From Cyclaneusma minus (taxonomy: Eukaryota > Ascomycota > Leotiomycetes > Marthamycetales > Marthamycetaceae), in assembly GCA_037179335.1 (NCBI GenBank), contig JAKZHN010000038.1, positions 62,001 through 126,000 of the forward strand: 64,000 bases of DNA, in the 5' to 3' direction. The position numbers and the translations under genes are program-made. Each line of letters starts with the position of its first letter. Positions within the stretch are counted from its first letter, which is position 1. The notes beneath the pieces were generated by a model, which searched no databases, was not told where the DNA came from, and saw nothing but the letters and a program-made list of their open reading frames with translations. Of this stretch, positions 1 through 9,865 are shown one piece after another.

Positions 1-173
1 TGAGGCTGAAGCTCGAGCTGCTGTTGGGCAGTAGTCAGAGTTTTGGAGTGATGGATGCAGGCTGTTTGTCAGCTTGATGACAGAGCCCGGGATACATACG
101 AGTATCTGTCGAGATGGTGGTGCGCCCAGCTTCATGACTCCTTATCGGTTTTGCCCTGGGTGTAGGGGACTGC

Positions 174-1850
174 TCAGACATCCGTGCCTGGGAATGCACT
201 GGTTTTGCTGAGGAGTACTAATCCGCGCTCCTTGTGGATGTATCCTTTCATATGACCCTGCGCACCGCACACCATTAGCACACTGACTCATCTGTGTTCT
301 TCTAGGCAGCTCAGACATGCAGCACAAGGCAACGTGTCTAACGGCAGAAGCAACTCACCTTGTAAATCATATTCGCCAACAGACACTCCACTTCGTCACG
401 CTCCATGGCCTCCTTGCTGCCCAGGTTGATGCCGGCATGGAACTCATCAATCGGGACCCTGGCACGTCGTGCTGGTGGCTTGGAGGGATCAGCCGCTTCT
501 TCGAAACCGCCGGCGATGTAGACTTTGCGGAGGAGGTTACGGAGTGCGATGTCGCGGCCACGCTCCAAGGTCAGATAAATGCGGCGCTTGACGAATTCCT
601 CCTCACCGGCGGAGAGGGCAGCGTCAAAGCCAGCCAGGTCGCCGCGCTTGATACAGCGGCAGAGGGGGAGGAAGAGACTTTGGAGCCGCGGGAAAGGGGC
701 CAGGAGAGCTTCGCTGGGCTGAGTGTGGTTGGTAATCAAATGGCAAGGGATCAGGTAGGTGAGGATGAGTCTGCTTGGTGTCAGCCGACGTGTTTGTAGC
801 TCGCTGAAAAACTGGTAGGGGGCCACAGACTCCTTGTTTCGCTTTGCGTCTTTGTGGCAGAGCTCAAAAGCACTGGTGAGGTGTTCCTCCGCCTCGGCAT
901 AGTTTTCTCCAAGAAAATGAATGACTCCAACATAGTACTTGAACGTTACCTGATGAGAGAGCGGGAATGCCTCAAGCTGCGGCATGTCAGTTCTGCCGCT
1001 CTGAACAGCAAGAATGAGGTTCTTCGCGAGACTAGTCTGGTTCAACTTGAAGTATGTCTTGAACAGTAGGTTTGCAGTATTGTAGACCCCCCACTTCCTG
1101 GATTCTTCAAGCGGAGCTCTGTCTTTCTCTTAGTTATGCCTTGGAACTGGAGGGCTCAATTCAACTTACCTGTCCGAGAGACAGGTACTGAAAAGCCTGT
1201 TCAGCAGCCGTGCGGCGGCCTCAAGGGTCTTGTACTCTCCTTCATCCTGGTCTTCTTGGAAGCCTTGCGTAGAATCATCTGGGGCACCGCCCTCCTCATC
1301 AGTCTTGATGGCAAATATCCTGAGATACTTTCCGGCCACGTAAATAGCGGGCACAGTCCAGGCTTCGAATCCGTGGTTGGTGTAGCCTCTCACAAGAGCG
1401 AGCGTCATCTTCTCCCACGCTGCATACACTTTCGACCATGATGACTATTTTCAGGTGTCAGCCTCGACTCCTTTTCTGAGGGCCCATGATAGGGGGGCTA
1501 TGGTGAAAGCTCGCAATTCCACCATTTTCAGACTTTCTGAATAAGAGACTACCCACCGCTGAATATGAAGCATTGGTCTCCAACCTGAACAGTTCCTCTG
1601 ATGCTCTCCAGAAGGCAACGTAGACGTCGACCCAGCCATTAAGCTCCTCCTGTGACAGTCTGAAGCCGCGTCTACCGGACAGGATTTGAGATCTGATATC
1701 GCTCTCTACACTGGCGTGGTTTGTGCTTTTTATGAAGTCATGAAGGATCTGACGCTGTTCAGGAGTGGCGCCAGGGGTGAGGGTGTCTGCGAGCAGGTAG
1801 CCGTTGCGGTCGGAGAAGGCCTTGCGGAAGCGCTCGAAGAAGGAATCCAT
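174..1850 (-). CDS. csn12: COP9 signalosome-associated PCI protein Csn12
   Basis: Four exons (1850-1557, 1444-1170, 1097-359, 257-174) join in frame to 463 residues. The start is the ATG opening MDSFFERF; the end is the SAFPGTDV-type C-terminus after a small last exon. The final intron (358-258) has a GTGAGT donor and a TGCTAAT branch site. The sequence matches the Csn12/Thp1 family: helical repeats with segments such as WEKMTLALVRGY, LAKNLILAVQSG and VTFKYYVGVIHFLGE, then a C-terminal PCI-like winged-helix part ending MIYKGHMKGYI. Csn12 proteins associate with the COP9 signalosome or, in yeast, with Thp3 in mRNA processing and export. Which role applies here cannot be told from sequence. It is divergently arranged with the RPL20 gene. 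Family assignment is strong; the splice sites are hand-called. Confidence 0.88.
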
Positions 1851-2417
1851 GGTGATCGGAACTGTGGATGAGTACCGCGGCAGAAGGCACTGTGCTGTAG
1901 ACTTGATGCCCTTACTTCTCCTCAAGCAGGATTACGAGCTGTATTTATTCCTCCTGCTTGACAATGGCGTGCAACGCGTGTGAGATCCAACGTGACCGAA
2001 GCCGTGATCAAGTGAGCATTGACCCAGCTTGTCCGTGCCTGAGGCGGAGATCTTTCAACTGACGTTGCACAGAGCGGATGAAAGGCAAAATTTGAACGTT
2101 GGAAACCTCGACCACGAGAGACTGCCCGAGTGACTGGAAATAGTCCAATTAATTGAAGGTAGCCGAATTGATCAGTAAGATAGACTACTAGAATTCTAGA
2201 AATTATCGGGATCATTTGAACCTAGACGTTGCAACAAACGCTGCGGAGGCAGGTTCGAAGGGCGGCGCGAGAATCGGCTAAGCCCCATCGGGACTAGGCG
2301 CTAGGCTTCTGCCCTACTACTTTGATTTTGGCAGTGTGGGAGCCAGAGTCAACCTGAATTCCCTTGACCAGCCAGCGACGACAACCCCCGACGAACGACT
2401 CGGCCAACACTTCCACC
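1851..2417. other. Intergenic region, divergent csn12/RPL20 promoters
   Basis: It holds the start regions of both divergent genes, including the RPL20 5' leader near 2360-2417. No further coding, RNA or repeat signal is seen. Confidence 0.6.
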
Positions 2418-2470
2418 GTATGTATCTTCTGCTGCGCGACGCCTGCTAATCAAGTACTGACTTTGCACAG

Positions 2471-3541
2471 ATGGGTAAGCTTGATTTCTGTTCTGTCCGT
2501 CTGCGCGTTGCGCGCCAGGATCCCTCAATCAACTGCGACAACTTTAAGCGTCTGGATCCGCCCCGAGCCACTACGAGCAACCGGTTCGAGGCCGACTACA
2601 GCACCTGAATCCGAGGATATATGTGAAGGGGCGCCTGGACGGATTCATAGAACATCATGTGTGACGAGCCTGGGCTGGGACAAGAGGCTACGAGGACGAT
2701 GCGAGCCCATTCCTTCAAGACACAACGAGCAACGATACTCTGCCCAGTTCTCCGCCAGGCTCAGACCGCAAATCGAATCGAGGGCCCCGAGAACGCCATG
2801 ACGTCTACCTTTGGCCTACGCCATCCGGACCAACAGCGCAATGCGACACGAAGCTTGATCTGAGGAAATGACCGGAACGATGTTGAAAATCGAGGCTAAC
2901 GGAAAACCTGCAGGTCGTCTTACAGAATACCAGGTCATCGGCCGCCACCTGCCGACTGAGGCCAACCCCACCCCCAAGTTGTACCGCATGAGGATTTTTG
3001 CGCCCAACACCGTGGTGGCCAAGTCCCGCTTCTGGTACTTCCTGATGAAGCTCCGCAAGGTCAAGAAGGCCAACGGTGAGATCGTCAGCCTGAACGTGGT
3101 ATGTGTGGCATGTGCGCAGTGCGAAGAGCTCTGCTAATGACACTCTTCAGATCCACGAGAAGCGCCCCCTGAAGGTCAAGAACTTCGGTATCTGGATCCG
3201 TTACGACTCGCGCTCCGGAACCCACAACATGTACAAGGAGTACCGTGAGATGTCGAGAACCGATGCTGTCGAGGCTCTCTACCAGGACATGGCCGCCCGT
3301 CACCGCTCCCGATTCAGGTCGATCCACGTGAGTGCAGATAGTATTCCAAGGCTTCGATCACTACTGACGCAGTTTCAATCAGATCCTCAAGGTGGTTGAG
3401 CTCGAGAAGTCCGACGACGTGAAGCGCCCTTACATCAAGCAGCTCCTTACCAAGGACCTCAAGTTCCCTCTTCCTCACCGTGTTTCCAAGGCCAACTCCT
3501 CCAAGTTGTTCACCAGCAAGCGACCATCGACCTTCTACTAA
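2471..3541 (+). CDS. RPL20: 60S ribosomal protein eL20 (L18ae family)
   Basis: Four coding exons (2471-2474, 2914-3098, 3151-3327, 3383-3541) give 174 residues, the usual length for fungal eL20. The first coding exon is only ATGG, followed by GTAAGC; joining it across a 439-nt intron to GTCGTCTT yields the conserved N-terminus MGRLTEYQVIGRHLP. A further intron is likely in the 5' leader (2418-2470, GTATGT ... TTTGCACAG), ending directly before the ATG. Conserved blocks include KSRFWYFLMKLRKVKK, RYDSRSGTHNMYKEYRE and the C-terminal HRVSKANSSKLF. The protein is a structural component of the large ribosomal subunit. Intron-rich 5' ends are typical of ribosomal protein genes in filamentous fungi. 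I looked for C/D or H/ACA snoRNA boxes in the 439-nt intron and found none that convince. Confidence 0.96.
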
Positions 3542-4301
3542 ACGGGATGGGTTAAGGTGTTGGCTTCTGGCGGGGGAACGCATGCTGTTTGGTTGTTATC
3601 ATAGCTTTGCTCAATGGGCCGGATAGCGGGAATCAAATGCGTATGGTCGATGACTTTGAAGCAGCAATAAGGGTATCGATGTGACCGCGTGATTATGAGA
3701 CGAATGGATGAAGCAGATATACCTCCTGGCCGCATTTCCTGCCCTAGGCTGGCCATTTGACTGATGGAACGCAGAAGATTGAGGAGGGAGGAGAGAGGAC
3801 TGCTGATGCAGGTTAACCGAGCTCATTACGCCTGCAAATCCACAACTTCCGTTCTTCGCACCTGGTGGGGCACTTTTACACTTTGTTGATGGTGACACTA
3901 TGATGAGTATGCCCAGTACCAATTGCTCGAGCGGCATCTCGATTCCCGAAATGTTCGTTCTAGCCGCCGACATAGGAGTTTGTTCTGTCATTCAGTAGTG
4001 ATCCGGCCATTTAATATTGTTCTGGCTCTATGTTTCCTGCGTCTGGGATTGTCTAAAGAGCACTCCAGTACCCGACGATGAACCCACTGTCTGAAGCCCA
4101 ACCCCTTTCCTTATCAGGCCAAAGCACAAACTGCATCCACCATCAATTACCTTAAAAAGAGCGGGACCGGACCGCCGGGCAGGTGCGAAAATTCGCGTCT
4201 GTAGCGCGTCTCCCATAAAACTACAAATTGAGTTCCCAATACCACTCCTCTCCGACCCAAAGTCAAACGAACGATCACTCACATCACAATCCAAGCAAAA
4301 G
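3542..4301. other. Intergenic region
   Basis: This stretch holds the RPL20 3' region and the promoter side of the next gene. No coding signal, repeat or RNA gene is seen. Confidence 0.5.
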
Positions 4302-5051
4302 ATGCCTCCAAAGAAAGTCATAGCAAACGGGACCCTCGACCACCTCATCATCTCGAAGAAGGTAACAAAACCACATCACTTCCTTTTAATGCTTCCACCA
4401 TCTGACTGACATGATCCTTCCAGCGCAAGGCACCGACTGATCCCCAGGAGTCAGATCAGGATGGAAACAAATCCGATTCTCCCGTTGAAGCCACTGGCAG
4501 TCCCGATACCCAGGAGCCGGAGGCGGAGCCGCCTAAGAAGCGTCAACGCAAAGCTCCGGCGAAGAAATCAGCTAAGGACAAGGATATGGGATTTTGCTCG
4601 GTGTCGAAGAAAGAGCTTGGTGATGCGGTGAAGAGATCGTTGGCGTTGGAGAAATATGGATTGCAGAGAACTCGACATGATGTATTTATTAATTCCCGTT
4701 TTCTGCCCCTCGTGTTCTGTTACTTGCTTCCATCGTCTCTTTTCTTCTCTGAACATATATATAGTCGTTGTGAGTTTGCCCCTGACACACAACTAGGTTG
4801 AAATGGACACGAAATTCTTCCGCTCCTTCTTCATGAGCGAGAACCTCACAAAGCCAACCCTCACAGTTCCCGAGACATTCGACGAGGACACGCCGGTTGT
4901 GGTGGCGGAGCTGAGCAACCGCCAGGCGGGTGAATTGCTGGGGGTTAGTAAGGTGAAGGGAGGCAACCGTATGGCGACCACCCATCTGGCTAGCATGTGT
5001 GTGATTTTTTATCCGACCAAGAAGAAGGCAAGCTTTTGGGTCACCGTTTGA
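4302..5051 (+). CDS. Unknown protein with basic NLS-like segment
   Basis: Three exons (4302-4361, 4424-4681, 4797-5051) give 190 residues. I do not recognise the family. The N-terminus is MPPKKVIANGTLDHL. A charged linker follows, ending in a basic stretch (PPKKRQRKAPAKKSAKDK, about residues 60-77) that resembles a nuclear localisation signal. The last exon starts VEMDTKFFRSFFMSENL. The first intron (GTAACA ... CCAG) is clear. The second uses a weaker GTATTT donor, but it is phase-compatible and removes in-frame stops. The end may also differ: GT motifs near 4940-4965 could be another donor. A nuclear or chromatin role is only an inference from the basic segment. Confidence 0.55.
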
Positions 5052-5556
5052 GAGCATACGGAGCTGTCTATGGGTATGGTCCAAGGCGTTTGGCGGGGTT
5101 CTGGGTTGAGGCACTTCTTCGGGCTTGCGGGCTGTTGCTATGACACTAGTTGGCGTATTGAGGGGAGCTTCCTCGTCTCTCTATCCAGTGCATTCCTGAC
5201 ACATTTCTTCTTGGTCCTATTTTTACTACGTTTCTAATGTAGACACCTGTCGTTGGATCTCATATTTCCTTTCTTTGGGTTAGGTTTCTCTTGATTTTAT
5301 TCTTCTTCTCGCTATCATTTGAATTCATCCTCATTAGTTGGCCTTTCTCTTTCTCTTAATCACTTTCTTTGGATCACCAAGGGTTGTGAGAATCACATTG
5401 ATAGTAGTCTCGACAAGCGGTGACTGTGATCTAGGGAGGGATTGGAGCTGTTTGTCCTCATTCTCAACTCGAATATTCTTGGTTCAAACCATCGAATTCT
5501 ATCGTGTATGCGTTGCTAACTGCTAAGTCGAGTCACAGCCGAGAATACTTTCTTCT
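5052..5556. other. Convergent 3' intergenic region
   Basis: It lies between the 3' ends of two convergent genes and is T-rich on the + strand (5200-5400), as expected of terminator-proximal sequence. Nothing else is seen. Confidence 0.5.
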
Positions 5557-6663
5557 CTATGCGAAGATATGCAGTGTTCCAAGGTACTGGAGCAAAAGAG
5601 TTAGCCAAAGTTCCTAGTACTAAAAAAAGAAGGAAGAGCGAAGAAAGGATTTCAACTCACATCCGTAGGGTTGTTAAACCTCAAATTCCTGTCCAGCGCA
5701 GTGATAGCGTCCAGCTCCTTCTGCTCCAAATCAAACTCAGTCACCTTCAAGTTCTGCTCCAAGCGTCCCTGGTTATTACTCTTAGGAATAACAGCCAATC
5801 CACGCTGCGTGGCCCATCGCAGCAGCACTTGTGCTGGCGTCTTGCCATACTTCTCCGCAATCGGCTTCACCACCGGACTCTCAAACAGCAGCGGGGTGTC
5901 CTTCGCCTTCTGCCACTCCAGCTCCAAGAAGCTCTGCGGACCAAAAGACGAATACGCCGTAACGGCAATACCCTCGCTCTTTGCCAGCTCAAGCAATGTC
6001 GGCTGTACGAGATAGGGGTGGTGCTCGATCTGCAGCGTAGCGGGTCGGATCTTGGCATAACGCAGCAGATCCAGGATCAGACTGCCTTGGAAGTTGGAAA
6101 TGCCAATCGACTTGGCTAGGCCCTTCTCAACGAGACTTTCCATGGCGGTCCATGTTTCTTGGATCGAGGCCTTGCCGGGGACTACTTTCTCGCCGTCGTA
6201 GGTCCAGCCGGGGGGGTAGCGGACCGAGGGATCAACGTATTTGAGGGACACGGGGAAGTGCACGATATAGAGGTCAAAGTAGTCGATGCCCCAGTCGGCA
6301 AGCTGCTTGCGTGCAATCGGCTCAACTTTGTCGCCGTCGTGGAAGGAGTTCCAGAGCTTAGAGACGAGGAAAAGCTCTTCGCGCTTCACCAGACCCTCCT
6401 TGATGGCGCGGGCAACACCTTGGCCGGCTTCGACTTCGTTACCATAGTCTGGCACATTGTCAATTGGTGTTTCTGCAGAAAATCCAAGTCAAGCGGACTG
6501 GAAGAGGAAAGGACCAACCGCAAGCACCGTCGAACAGGCGATAGCCGGTTTTAATGGCGTTGTAGACTGTATCGGCACAAGTTGCATTGTCAACTTTCCA
6601 GAGACCGAAGCCAACTTGAGGCATCTGGTGGCCGCTGTTGAGCTTGATAGTGGGGGAAGCCAT
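5557..6663 (-). CDS. XYL1: D-xylose reductase (aldo/keto reductase)
   Basis: Three exons (6663-6519, 6448-5661, 5586-5557) give 320 residues from MASPTIKLNSG, matching the usual xylose reductase length. It reduces D-xylose to xylitol with NAD(P)H, the first step of the fungal pentose pathway, normally in the cytosol. Visible AKR marks are GYRLFDGACDYGNE (catalytic Asp and Tyr), LVSKLWNSFHD (catalytic Lys), LYIVHFPVSLKY (His), GISNFQG and the coenzyme loop IPKSNNQGRLEQN. The last exon is only 30 nt and ends HIFA, as in other family members. The frame is open upstream to another ATG at 6828, which would add 55 residues with mitochondrial-presequence character (see findings). An XlnR/CreA-like site cluster lies upstream at 7134-7179. 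Neighbours are not obviously pentose-related. Confidence 0.95.
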
Positions 6664-6828
6664 GGCTGTCGTGTAGTCTCTTTGGAAAATTGAAGCAGAA
6701 GGTCCTCGAGATCGGATGTGGGGAGTGGGTGGGCTTCCGTATCGGACTGAAGTTGATGCAGTTGTTCTGAGAGGAGTGAAGAGGGATCTTCTCGAGAGAT
6801 GGCGGGTGAGAGGTCTGGCAGCAATCAT
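6664..6828 (-). other. In-frame N-terminal extension of xylose reductase, presequence-like
   Basis: An ATG at 6828-6826 opens 55 codons in the same frame as XYL1 with no stop. The segment begins MIAARPLTRHLSRRSLF, carries about ten Arg and no acidic residue until near position 51, and ends QRDYTTA just before the usual Met. RDY followed by T fits an R-3 type mitochondrial processing site. The first ATG has a poor context (CTT before it); the second has GCC before and G after. This suggests two products by leaky scanning. It is inference and needs transcript and protein data. Confidence 0.5.
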
Positions 6829-7714
6829 AAGTACCTGATTGTCAATGAGGCAGTTTTAATCGAGACTCGATGTGGGGAGAGAAGATTCTGGACTACAAAG
6901 GTTGCGGGGAGAGCTATTATAAGTGGGGGCAGGACGGTATGCATCTTGCCGACCGTCGCCCCTGACGTCAATAGGGGAAGCCTTCGTTTTCAGGTCAGCT
7001 ATTAAGCATTGGTTATGCTGCTCTCTTTCGCCCTGTACACGTATGTATTGTCTTCCTTCGATGGCGAACATCAACCCCAGTCGCGGCGTAGATTAGGCTG
7101 AAGAGCTATCAGTGAGCTCGCGATGCGCCGAGGGCGGGGTTTGGCGGGGTGCTACCCCAGACTGACGAAGGCGGCTAAATGTCCGGCTCAAATCACGCTA
7201 TTCGACATACGACTATCCTTTCTACTTGTCATGATCAGATAGATATACTCGTTGACTCGGAAACAGCTTTCCTTCACACCTGTAAGGTGAAGTTGCTACT
7301 TGGCATCTCGGCCGAGGAAGCGTCAAGAAGTCTGGAAGCAGAGTCACTGAGGTCGTGCATCGAATCATCTAGTGTTTGTAAAGCCATGCTGCAATTGCAT
7401 CCGCGGACATGATGATACCTGTGATATCGTCTCGACCTCTCTTGCTTCAGAAGGCTACCCTGCGCCGGCCAATAAGCATGAAGCCCCGAGCTCCTGTCCT
7501 GATATAACTAACAATAGCAATGTCCTGCCGGCATGGAAAGCAGCCAGGTAAGCCCTTGTTTCCTAGCATCTTCCTTCTTTCCCTATTGTCCTTCCCAGTC
7601 CTTTTGTGCCGAACCAACACCGTGCCAGCGTACCTATAGCAAACACATATAAAGGTCTCCTACAAAGAAAGATACCGCCGTCCGCCGCCTTCTTCAAGTG
7701 AAGCCGCCTTCAGT
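6829..7714. other. Intergenic region upstream of xylose reductase
   Basis: This is the promoter side of the xylose reductase gene and the 3' side of the SRA gene, both on the - strand. Apart from the regulatory cluster at 7134-7179 I see no gene or repeat. Confidence 0.5.
7134..7179. promoter_or_regulatory. Putative XlnR/CreA binding-site cluster
   Basis: Two direct GCGGGG copies (7134-7139 and 7144-7149) and a reverse CCCCAG (7155-7160) fit the CreA consensus SYGGRG. GGCTAAA (7173-7179) is the XlnR consensus. The cluster is about 0.5 kb upstream of the xylose reductase ATG at 6663. XlnR activation and CreA repression of xylose reductase genes are known in Aspergillus and Trichoderma; the role here is inferred from motifs. 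Confidence 0.5.
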
Positions 7715-8950
7715 TTACTCCCCTACTCTGCCCTGCGGGGTTTGGAGCTTGACTCGATGCTGGATCATCTCCCACGCCTTCAGCTCCTGCCTGGTCGGTC
7801 TCGCCTCGACACTGTGATAGCGGATGGGGTCCTGGCCGGGCACCCGCTGCAAGATGAACTTGTAGTTGCCGAGATTGTCCTCAGTCTTGGCTCCGTCTAT
7901 CACCTTGTACAGGCCGTCATATCTGTAGCCGGCCGCGGGAGCAAAGACCGACTTGGAGGGACCCTTCCTTAAAACTCTCACATGCTGATTGAAGGCCAGG
8001 GAATGAAGCATGATGTTGGTGTCCCGAGTCGGTTCTGAAGTCTTGCTTTTCGATCCGCAATATTCGACGGTGTCTCCTAGGTCCTCGTCGTCGTAGGAAT
8101 GTCCCGAAATCACCACAGCAAAAGCACCTTCGTCCTTCTTTCCAGAGATGCCTGCTTCCATTGCGCCATGTGCACCATCTCGGAGGGTACACGAACGAAG
8201 GGGCCACCACTGCCCATTGGTCAAACCATTGTCGCCAGGTCTGTCAGCCGGATGCTTGTGGCGGTAGGCCTCGTCCATGACGTACGAAGTCGTCGTCTTT
8301 TTGGTCTCTGTCTCTTTGTCCAAGACCGCACGGGTGACAAGAATGCCTCGAAGCAGGTGAGGATCGTAATGGGCCTGCTGCCATCTCGTGTGAAGCAGGC
8401 GAGCGTCGACCTTCATGTCCCAGGGGAAGATTTCCTCGTCGTTGAAGATGCGGGGGAGGCCGTTGTTACCCATAGCGGGGGACATCTGCAACTGGTGTAT
8501 GGAATCGAAATGGTGGATCTCCAAGTCGTGGAGAGTCTCGCGAAGCTCGGATATGGCGCGTTGCAGATTGTCGCCATCCCTGGCAGCACGGATGCAGCTC
8601 TTGATGTCATCGAGGAGGTAATTGACAATTGCCAAGTCTGAGTCTGGATCGTTGCTGTTCTTGACGACGGACGAGTTTCTGCCTGGTGCACGAGTGTTCA
8701 GGACCTGTCGTTTCTGGCCCTTGCCGGAAGTGACGAAATGGGGGAGGCCGCTACCGGATCGCTGCGCCTCGACAGGCTTCAGGGCGAACGGCGAGACTTC
8801 TTTCAGCGTGTTGTCGTCCGTGGGCTCGCTCTTGATGGTTGATGATGAAACCGAGGGCGAGCGGTTGATCGGAGGCGAGTGGCTGATCGAGGCTGTACGG
8901 GCCTGTTTGGGTTTCTTTTCCACCACTAAGGTGGTATCAGCATTTTTCAT
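7715..8950 (-). CDS. SRA/YDG-domain protein, putative methylcytosine reader
   Basis: A single open frame of 411 residues. The N-terminal half is low-complexity and Ser-rich. The C-terminal half has the SRA (YDG) fold marks in order: GAHGAMEAGISG, GAFAVVISGHSYDDED, GDTVEYCG, VRVLRKG, FAPAAGYRYDGLYKV and the terminal FILQRVPGQDPIR. SRA domains (UHRF1, SUVH) flip out and bind 5-methylcytosine, often in hemimethylated CpG. No RING, PHD, tudor or SET domain is present, so this would be a stand-alone reader. The first ATG of the long frame is taken as start, but the frame stays open a little upstream and a possible extra 5' exon lies at 9148-9319. Domain assignment is firm; biological function is inferred. 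Confidence 0.85.
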   Translation of the reverse strand: MKNADTTLVVEKKPKQARTASISHSPPINRSPSVSSSTIKSEPTDDNTLKEVSPFALKPVEAQRSGSGLPHFVTSGKGQKRQVLNTRAPGRNSSVVKNSNDPDSDLAIVNYLLDDIKSCIRAARDGDNLQRAISELRETLHDLEIHHFDSIHQLQMSPAMGNNGLPRIFNDEEIFPWDMKVDARLLHTRWQQAHYDPHLLRGILVTRAVLDKETETKKTTTSYVMDEAYRHKHPADRPGDNGLTNGQWWPLRSCTLRDGAHGAMEAGISGKKDEGAFAVVISGHSYDDEDLGDTVEYCGSKSKTSEPTRDTNIMLHSLAFNQHVRVLRKGPSKSVFAPAAGYRYDGLYKVIDGAKTEDNLGNYKFILQRVPGQDPIRYHSVEARPTRQELKAWEMIQHRVKLQTPQGRVGE

Positions 8951-9147
8951 GGGGAGGAGAGAGAAAACACGGCGAAATTGTGCTCAGAGTGAAGGTGGCT
9001 AGTAGCTACGAGAGCTAGCTGGCCATTTCGGTGTGGATGGTGCTACGAGCGTGAAGGAAGAGAAAATGAGGGCAGTGTGAAAAGGAAAAGCAGTGAAAAA
9101 GAAAAGCTGTGAAAAACAGAAGAACTGTGAAAAGGAAATCCAATCAC

Positions 9148-9319
9148 CTGCAACTCCAGCCTTTCTCGGGATCGTGAACTTGAAGTCGCTGAAGCTCTTG
9201 GGCATTGGGAGCGCCTTTGGCTCCTCGAGTTCCTCTTCATCGAGATAGTGAGCCTCCGCAGGCGCGTCAAAGTCGTCAGACTTGCGCCGGGGGTATGTGA
9301 TCGCGTTCAGATAATTCAT
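9148..9319 (-). CDS. Candidate first exon of the SRA gene, or a separate small ORF
   Basis: The ATG at 9319 opens an acidic, protein-like stretch (MNYLNAITYPRRKSDDFD, then LDEEELEEPKALPMPKSF). A GTGATT donor follows GCAG at 9148. The phase would fit an acceptor ending TGAG at 8983, giving a 479-residue SRA protein. The donor and acceptor are weak and several other AGs lie between. It may instead be a short separate gene or non-coding. Confidence 0.3.
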
Positions 9320-9336
9320 TTTTGTCGAGAGTGAAG

Positions 9337-9420
9337 ACCAGAGAGAGTGAAGTGAAGAGCTGAGAGATTGAGGTGAAGATTCGAGAGAGTGAGGTGAAGA
9401 TTCGGGAGAGTGGGGTGAAG
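9337..9420. repeat. 21-bp tandem repeat, 4 units
   Basis: Four consecutive 21-bp units each end with a GTGAAG-type hexamer, core AGAGTGAGGTGAAG. Read on the - strand, the period (a multiple of 3) gives a Ser/His/Leu-rich repeat in an open frame that has no obvious ATG. A second, looser repeat of about 17-18 bp around GTGAAAAGGAAA lies at 9076-9140. Confidence 0.75.
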
Positions 9421-9550
9421 AGTGAAGGTGGACGCGTGAAGTGGTGGGGTCGGGGAGCAACCACTTTACGCGATCGATAGAGGGGCAACACCGATAGAGT
9501 TACGCGCTAGTCCCGCAATTCACGTGATGCTGGCGCGGATCTACTCTGAA

Positions 9551-9865
9551 TGGTTGGGAATGGTTGGGAATATCCCAATAACTAGGAATATTCAAGATGG
9601 ATCTGAATGTCCCAAGAGATTGGGATTTGGGGATATTCAAGTGATTGGGAATATCCCAATAACTAGGAATATTCAAGATGGATCTGAATATCCCAAATGA
9701 TTAGGATTTGGGAGTGTTCCAACTTCCAAGTGGCTAGGAATATTCCAAAGTAATTTAGAATATTTTAAACATTTAGGAGAACCCCGAGTGACTGGGAATA
9801 TTCCAAGCAATTAGCAACATTCTAAGTGATCAGGAATATCTTGAGTGAGGCGATTAAGAATATCA
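9551..9865. repeat. Degenerate 18-20-bp tandem array (19-bp family, array A)
   Basis: Units of 18-20 bp follow the pattern TATTCCAAGTGACTGGGAA on the + strand, i.e. the reverse complement of the 38-kb array. GAATATTC palindromes recur at many unit junctions. A higher-order duplication of 81 bp is visible: the block from TATCCCAATAACTAGG through GATCTGAAT starts at 9571 and again at 9652. The array lies between the 5' side of the SRA gene and the 3' end of the glycosyltransferase gene. Confidence 0.85.

Noticed and set aside
317..799. Long + strand ORF opposite csn12
   Set aside because: It is the antisense shadow of the csn12 third exon; it has no family likeness, and the csn12 frame is well supported.
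2475..2913. Possible intronic snoRNA in the long RPL20 intron
   Set aside because: Ribosomal-protein introns often host snoRNAs, but I found no pair of C/D boxes with terminal stem and no convincing ACA box.
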